Positions 12,182-15,498 of a stretch of DNA of 15,498 nt are shown here, in pieces (positions within the stretch are counted from its first letter, which is position 1; each line of letters starts with the position of its first letter). This stretch comes from DATGQT01 sp035304085 (GTDB lineage: Bacteria > Bacteroidota > Rhodothermia > Rhodothermales > Rubricoccaceae), in assembly GCA_035304085.1 (NCBI GenBank), contig DATGQT010000133.1, positions 1 to 15,498 of the forward strand, given 5' to 3'. The position numbers were made by a program, and so were the translations under genes. The notes under the pieces were generated by a model. That model made no database searches. It saw only the letters and a list, made by a program, of their open reading frames with translations, and was not told the DNA's origin.

Positions 12182-13341
12182 TACCCCGCGACCAGCGCCC
12201 GCACCAGCTCCACCGCGAGCGGGAGCACGTAGAACAGCCCGACGAGGAAGAGCACGGCGTAGAGCCGGTTCCGGTACGCGAGGTTGCCGACGAACTCGGC
12301 GATCCGGATCGGCACCTCGCGGATCGGCGGGAACGGGTAGATGATCAGGATGCCGAACACGTTGAACATGACGTGCACGAACGCGATGGCGAGCCCGGCC
12401 TGCGCCGCTACGGCCGCCTCGCCGGCCGTCCCCGCCGCGAGCGCCAGCGCCGCCAGCAGCGCCGTGATCGTCGTGCCCACGTTGGCGCCGAGGGTGTAGG
12501 GGAAGATCTGGCGGACGGTCAGGATGCCGGCCCCCACCAGCGGCACGATCAGGCTCGTCGTCACCGACGACGACTGCACGAAGAACGTCAGCAGCAGGCC
12601 CGCCAGCATCGAGACCAGCGGGCGGCCGAAGACGTAGCGGTGGAGGAACCCCTCGGCCCGCCCCAGCACGAGCGCCTTCAGCAGCACGACGAGGTAGCGG
12701 AGCGCCAGGAACAGCAGGGCCAGCCCCACGAGGAGCACGACGATCCCGTTCGCGCCCAGCAGCCCCACCAGCGCCTCGGACACCGGCTTCGTGACGAGCT
12801 TCAGCGGCGAGAGAAGCTCGGTCCCCCCCACGCCGGCCATCGCATCGGTGAACGCGCGCGCCGGCACGGAGAGGACGCCGAAGAAGATCTCCAGGGGGAG
12901 CAGGATGAGCACCGTCAGCCAGTTGAAGAAGTCGTGGACGGAGGCGCCCGCCATCGCGCGGCGGAACTCGTCGGGCCGCGTGATGTGGCCCATCGAGACG
13001 ATGAGGTTCGTGACCGTCGTCCCGATGTTGGCCCCCATGACGAGGGGGATCGCGTTCTCGACGGAGAGCGTGCCGCTGGCCACGAGCGCCACCGTCAGGC
13101 TCGTCGTCACCGACGACGACTGCACGAGGCTGGTAGCGAGGAGGCCGGTGAAGAGCCCGATGAGCGGGTCGCTCGTCGTGGCCAGCAGGGCCCTGGCGAA
13201 GCCGGACCCCATCAGCTGGAACGCGCCCCCCATCAGCTCGAGGCTGACGAAGAACACGTAGAGCACGCCGAGGAGGGCGAGGACCTGGAGCGCCAGGGCG
13301 AGCGGCGTCTTCGCCCGCGTGGCCGGAGGGGGGGTGAGCAT
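12181..13341 (-). CDS. Na/phosphate symporter family protein (NptA/PNaS type)
   Basis: The 386-residue inner-membrane protein shows the inverted-repeat architecture of the Na/Pi cotransporter family. Each half carries a QSSS motif (LVQSSSVTTSL, QSSS at 74-77; FVQSSSVTTSL, QSSS at 256-259) followed by a Gly-Ala-Asn motif (GANIGTT 103-109; GANVGTT 285-291), then an H..FN motif (HDFFNW at 136; HVMFNVFG at 323). About eight to ten hydrophobic segments are visible. The protein should import phosphate with sodium, or possibly export it; direction cannot be read from sequence. Unlike many relatives it has no fused PhoU domain, but a PhoU-like gene lies 33 bases upstream on the same strand, so the two are probably one operon. 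The stop codon overlaps the last repeat unit of the 12092-12181 array. Confidence 0.93.
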   Translation of the reverse strand: MLTPPPATRAKTPLALALQVLALLGVLYVFFVSLELMGGAFQLMGSGFARALLATTSDPLIGLFTGLLATSLVQSSSVTTSLTVALVASGTLSVENAIPLVMGANIGTTVTNLIVSMGHITRPDEFRRAMAGASVHDFFNWLTVLILLPLEIFFGVLSVPARAFTDAMAGVGGTELLSPLKLVTKPVSEALVGLLGANGIVVLLVGLALLFLALRYLVVLLKALVLGRAEGFLHRYVFGRPLVSMLAGLLLTFFVQSSSVTTSLIVPLVGAGILTVRQIFPYTLGANVGTTITALLAALALAAGTAGEAAVAAQAGLAIAFVHVMFNVFGILIIYPFPPIREVPIRIAEFVGNLAYRNRLYAVLFLVGLFYVLPLAVELVRALVAG

Positions 13342-13374
13342 GGCGGGGGCGTCCCGGGGTTCGACGGCGGGCGG

Positions 13375-14040
13375 CTATTCGTCGTCGCCCCACGTGGGCG
13401 AGCGGCGGATCTGGTCGAACGGGAGGACCACCGACGAGATGATGTTCGAGAGGTGGCTCGACACCCGCCCGACCATCCGGGCCGCGGTGGCGAGGACGAC
13501 GGCGTGGTTGACCGAGAGGTCGTCGGCCTCGGCGAGGCGTCGGAGGTAGCCGGTCACCTCCTTCTTCAGCGCGTCGTGCTCCTCCATGATGGCGCGGGCC
13601 TGCCGGCTGTCGGCCTCGAGGAAGGCGGCGCGCGCCTTCGGGAACAGCGCCTGCACGCGGTCGCAGATGGCCCGGAGCGCCTCGACGTGCCGGCCGGAGC
13701 GGGGGCCCTTCGCGAGGTTGGCCGCCTTCGCGATGCTCTTGGCGAGGTCGCCGCACCGCTCGGCGTCCTGGACCACCGAGATGATGAGGAGGCTGAGGGC
13801 GAGCTCGTCGCGGGGGTCTATCGTCATGTGCTCGAGGACGGCGCGGCGGACCCGCTGCTCGCGCGCGTTGATGTCCTCGTCGCGCGCCGAGAGGTCGACG
13901 GTGAGGGGGGCGTTGTCGAGGAGGTAGGCCGTCGCGGCGGCGAACATCTCGGCGGCCGTGTCGAGCATCGCGCCCATGTCGTCGAGGCTCTGCTCGACGA
14001 GGGGCGGGCGTGAACCGGTGAGGAAGTCGAAGAGCTTCAT
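13375..14040 (-). CDS. PhoU-domain protein associated with the Na/Pi symporter
   Basis: The 221-residue all-helical cytosolic protein resembles PhoU-type regulators. A first three-helix unit carries DAERCGDLAKSIA (92-104), a form of the metal-binding 'ERxGDxAxNI' motif. The second copy is weak (GRVSSHLSNIISSVV, 191-205), with no acidic ligands, so the protein may bind metal at only one unit. PhoU proteins control phosphate uptake; paired with a Na/Pi symporter this one probably restrains or senses that transporter instead of a Pst system. The start at 14040 (MKLFDFLTGS) is preferred over an ATG at 14079 because the extra residues are Pro/Arg-rich. It is the first gene of a probable two-gene operon. 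Bases before the ATG are pyrimidine-rich and give no Shine-Dalgarno site. Confidence 0.85.
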   Translation of the reverse strand: MKLFDFLTGSRPPLVEQSLDDMGAMLDTAAEMFAAATAYLLDNAPLTVDLSARDEDINAREQRVRRAVLEHMTIDPRDELALSLLIISVVQDAERCGDLAKSIAKAANLAKGPRSGRHVEALRAICDRVQALFPKARAAFLEADSRQARAIMEEHDALKKEVTGYLRRLAEADDLSVNHAVVLATAARMVGRVSSHLSNIISSVVLPFDQIRRSPTWGDDE

Positions 14041-14064
14041 GGGGGAGGAGCGGTGGGGACGGGG

Positions 14065-14072
14065 ATAAGGTA
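14065..14072 (-). promoter_or_regulatory. candidate promoter element of the PhoU-symporter operon (TACCTTAT)
   Basis: The minus-strand TACCTTAT lies 24 bases before the ATG at 14040 and matches 6 of 8 positions of TAnnTTTG. It is the only AT-rich patch close to this start. I see no recognisable Pho box. Confidence 0.35.
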
Positions 14073-14106
14073 GCGGCACGGGGGCATGAGCCGCAGGTTC
14101 GAAAAT

Positions 14107-14148
14107 CGAAGGTCGCCTGACTTCCGACGTTCGGACCTGCGACCTTCG
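14107..14148. repeat. two-tier inverted repeat of the GAAGGTCG family between divergent genes
   Basis: cgaaggtcgc (14107-14116) and gcgaccttcg (14139-14148) are perfect 10-bp inverted copies. Within the loop, TCCGA (14123-14127) and TCGGA (14131-14135) pair again. The words match the repeats at 3105-3173 and 12092-12181. The gap (14041-14266) separates divergent genes, so no transcript should need to end here. The rest of the gap holds no gene I can support. Confidence 0.6.
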
Positions 14149-14231
14149 GCCTTCATCAGAGCGCGGCCGAGAGCCGGAGGCAAACGGCGTGGCTGGCCGG
14201 CGCGTCCGCCAGGGCCTCGGGCCGGGCGTCG

Positions 14232-14237
14232 TATCAT
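14232..14237 (+). promoter_or_regulatory. candidate -10 element (TATCAT) of the secreted propeller gene
   Basis: TATCAT lies 29 bases before the ATG at 14267 in a GC-rich stretch. I find no convincing -35 partner, so support is slight. Confidence 0.25.
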
Positions 14238-14266
14238 CCGCCTACCTGTGCTCAGCTACCTCCCCC

Positions 14267-15498
14267 ATGCGCCCCTCGATCGTCGCCCTCCTCCTCCTCG
14301 CCCCCGTCGCGACCTTCGCACAGCCCGAGGGACCGCCCCGGCTCGACGCGCCCGTCTTCGCCACCATCCGGCCCGTCCCCCTCACCCTCACCGGCGAGGG
14401 GTTCGGCCCCCCCGGCCCGGGCTCCGCGCTCGTCGTCCGCCTCGCCGGCGGCGGCCGGGTCACGGTCCCCTCGACCTCCCCCCGCATCGCGGCGTGGGAG
14501 GACGACCGCATCGTCGTCGACGCGGGGGCGGCAGCCCGGAGCGGGGTCGTCCGCGTCCGCACGCCCGCCGGCACGAGCGCGCCGGCCCGCATCGACGTCT
14601 TCGCCTACGACTGGTTCGACATCCCGCCCACGCCCGGCACCAACGCGGCCCCGCTGGCCATCGCCGTCGGGGCCGACGGGCAGGTGTGGGTGAACGAGGA
14701 GTTCCACCTCAACTTCCAGCACCTCGACCCGGCGACCGGCGTCGTCACGGGGCTCGAGATCCCGAAGCCGCCCGGCCCCGGCCCCTTCGCCACCACGATC
14801 TTCGGCGACCACCGGACGCAGACGAGCGTCCTCGGGGAGTCCATCCTCGTGGACCCGCGGGGCCGCGTGTGGTTCACGCAGGGGGGCGGCTCGCTCTACG
14901 CCGGCGCCCACCCCAACCACAGCCGGATCGTCGCCTACGACCCCGCCGCGCCCGCCGGCGCGCGCTACCGCGTCTACAACATGCCCGGCGACTGGAACGA
15001 GATCATCGGGATCGCCTGGGACGAGGCGCGCGGCCGGATGTGGGTGGCGCAGGGCGGCCTGGAGGCGGGCCCGCTCATCGCCTCGTTCGACCCCGAGCGG
15101 ATCCCGTGGGACAACGACTTCGACTTCAGCGTCTCGCTCCTCGACCAGGTCTGCGCGCCGGGCGAGCCCGAGGACGACTGCTACCGCGTCTACCGCCTGC
15201 CCGAGACGAGCCTGCACCCGGCCCACCTCGAGGTCGCCGACGACGGCCTCGTCTGGTACACCGCGTTCTGGGGCCGGCGGATCGGCGTCGTAGACCCCGC
15301 CACCGGCCGCGTCCTCGAGTACCCCGTCCCCCCGGCCATCGGGACCGCCCCGCCCGTCTGGGTCACCGGCGCCGGCCCCTGGGAGATCGTGCAGGCCCCG
15401 AACGGCGACATCGTCTTCAACGAGTTCTTCGACAGCACCATCACCCGGTTCGACGCCTCCCGCCTCCTCGACCCCGCCTGCCGCCGCCTCGACGACGA
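14267..15498 (+). CDS. secreted IPT/TIG plus Vgb-like beta-propeller protein (C-terminus off the right edge)
   Basis: The frame from the ATG at 14267 stays open for 410 codons to the window end. It opens with a Sec signal peptide (MRPSIVALLLLAPVATFA, likely cut before Gln19). Residues about 30-113 look like an IPT/TIG immunoglobulin-like domain: LTLTGEGFGPPG and the later DRIVVDAG and GVVRVRTPAGTSAPA are its usual strand patterns. From about 115 onward come repeated propeller-blade motifs of the virginiamycin-B-lyase-like/NHL type: GADGQVWVNE, DPRGRVWFTQ, RGRMWVAQ, DDGLVWYTAF and NGDIVFNEFF. Cys296 and Cys305 could form a disulfide, which suits an exported protein. Real Vgb is an antibiotic lyase of about 300 residues with no IPT domain, so lyase activity should not be assumed. 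The protein is probably periplasmic or extracellular and binds a ligand or carbohydrate (inference). Confidence 0.8.
   Translation, partial: MRPSIVALLLLAPVATFAQPEGPPRLDAPVFATIRPVPLTLTGEGFGPPGPGSALVVRLAGGGRVTVPSTSPRIAAWEDDRIVVDAGAAARSGVVRVRTPAGTSAPARIDVFAYDWFDIPPTPGTNAAPLAIAVGADGQVWVNEEFHLNFQHLDPATGVVTGLEIPKPPGPGPFATTIFGDHRTQTSVLGESILVDPRGRVWFTQGGGSLYAGAHPNHSRIVAYDPAAPAGARYRVYNMPGDWNEIIGIAWDEARGRMWVAQGGLEAGPLIASFDPERIPWDNDFDFSVSLLDQVCAPGEPEDDCYRVYRLPETSLHPAHLEVADDGLVWYTAFWGRRIGVVDPATGRVLEYPVPPAIGTAPPVWVTGAGPWEIVQAPNGDIVFNEFFDSTITRFDASRLLDPACRRLDD

Overview
The window is a very GC-rich bacterial chromosome segment. Its codon third positions are strongly C/G, its gene starts mostly lack a Shine-Dalgarno sequence, and several AT-rich hexamers to octamers upstream of genes resemble the Bacteroidota promoter element TAnnTTTG. 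Together with the gene content this suggests a Rhodothermales-type (Rubricoccaceae/Rubrivirga-like) marine bacterium. That assignment is inference from composition and style, not a database match.

Left edge (1-889, accessory): the N-terminal 72 codons of a DUF4007 protein (minus strand, running off the edge), a lower-GC leader with a candidate promoter, a strong rho-independent terminator, a broken C-terminal fragment resembling DUF932 phage/plasmid-like proteins, and then a complete tRNA-Phe(GAA) with its own terminator. The tRNA 3' end points into this accessory DNA, the usual arrangement for a genomic island inserted at a tRNA gene. The 282 bases from 219 to 500 hold no gene that I can support.

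Middle left (890-4785): short-type 6-phosphogluconate dehydrogenase, a single-domain response regulator and a phage-related Gp157 protein on the minus strand. ThiE follows on the plus strand and converges on a lipoprotein dienelactone-hydrolase-like enzyme (minus). A 19-bp perfect inverted repeat overlaps the thiE stop codon and lies between the two genes.

Centre (4786-11534): a lipid- and membrane-centred group. A large patatin-like phospholipase with C-terminal membrane helices (minus) diverges from a dolichol/phytol-kinase-family membrane protein and an esterase/lipase that is probably cotranscribed with it. YqgE/AlgH and an MsbA-like ABC exporter follow. A shared role in membrane or polyprenol lipid turnover is plausible but inferred.

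Right (11535-15498): a cyclophilin-type peptidyl-prolyl isomerase converges on a PhoU-Na/Pi-symporter pair (minus; PhoU-like gene first). The last gene (plus, running off the right edge) encodes a secreted IPT/TIG plus Vgb-like beta-propeller protein.

Intergenic DNA here is unusual. Several gaps are filled by inverted repeats built from short repeated words (GAAGGTCG family, GTGATTACGTGA, purine/pyrimidine runs), some overlapping the stop codons of both convergent genes. No complete new system is visible. The best lead towards one is the island edge carrying DUF4007, whose partners would lie to the left of the window.
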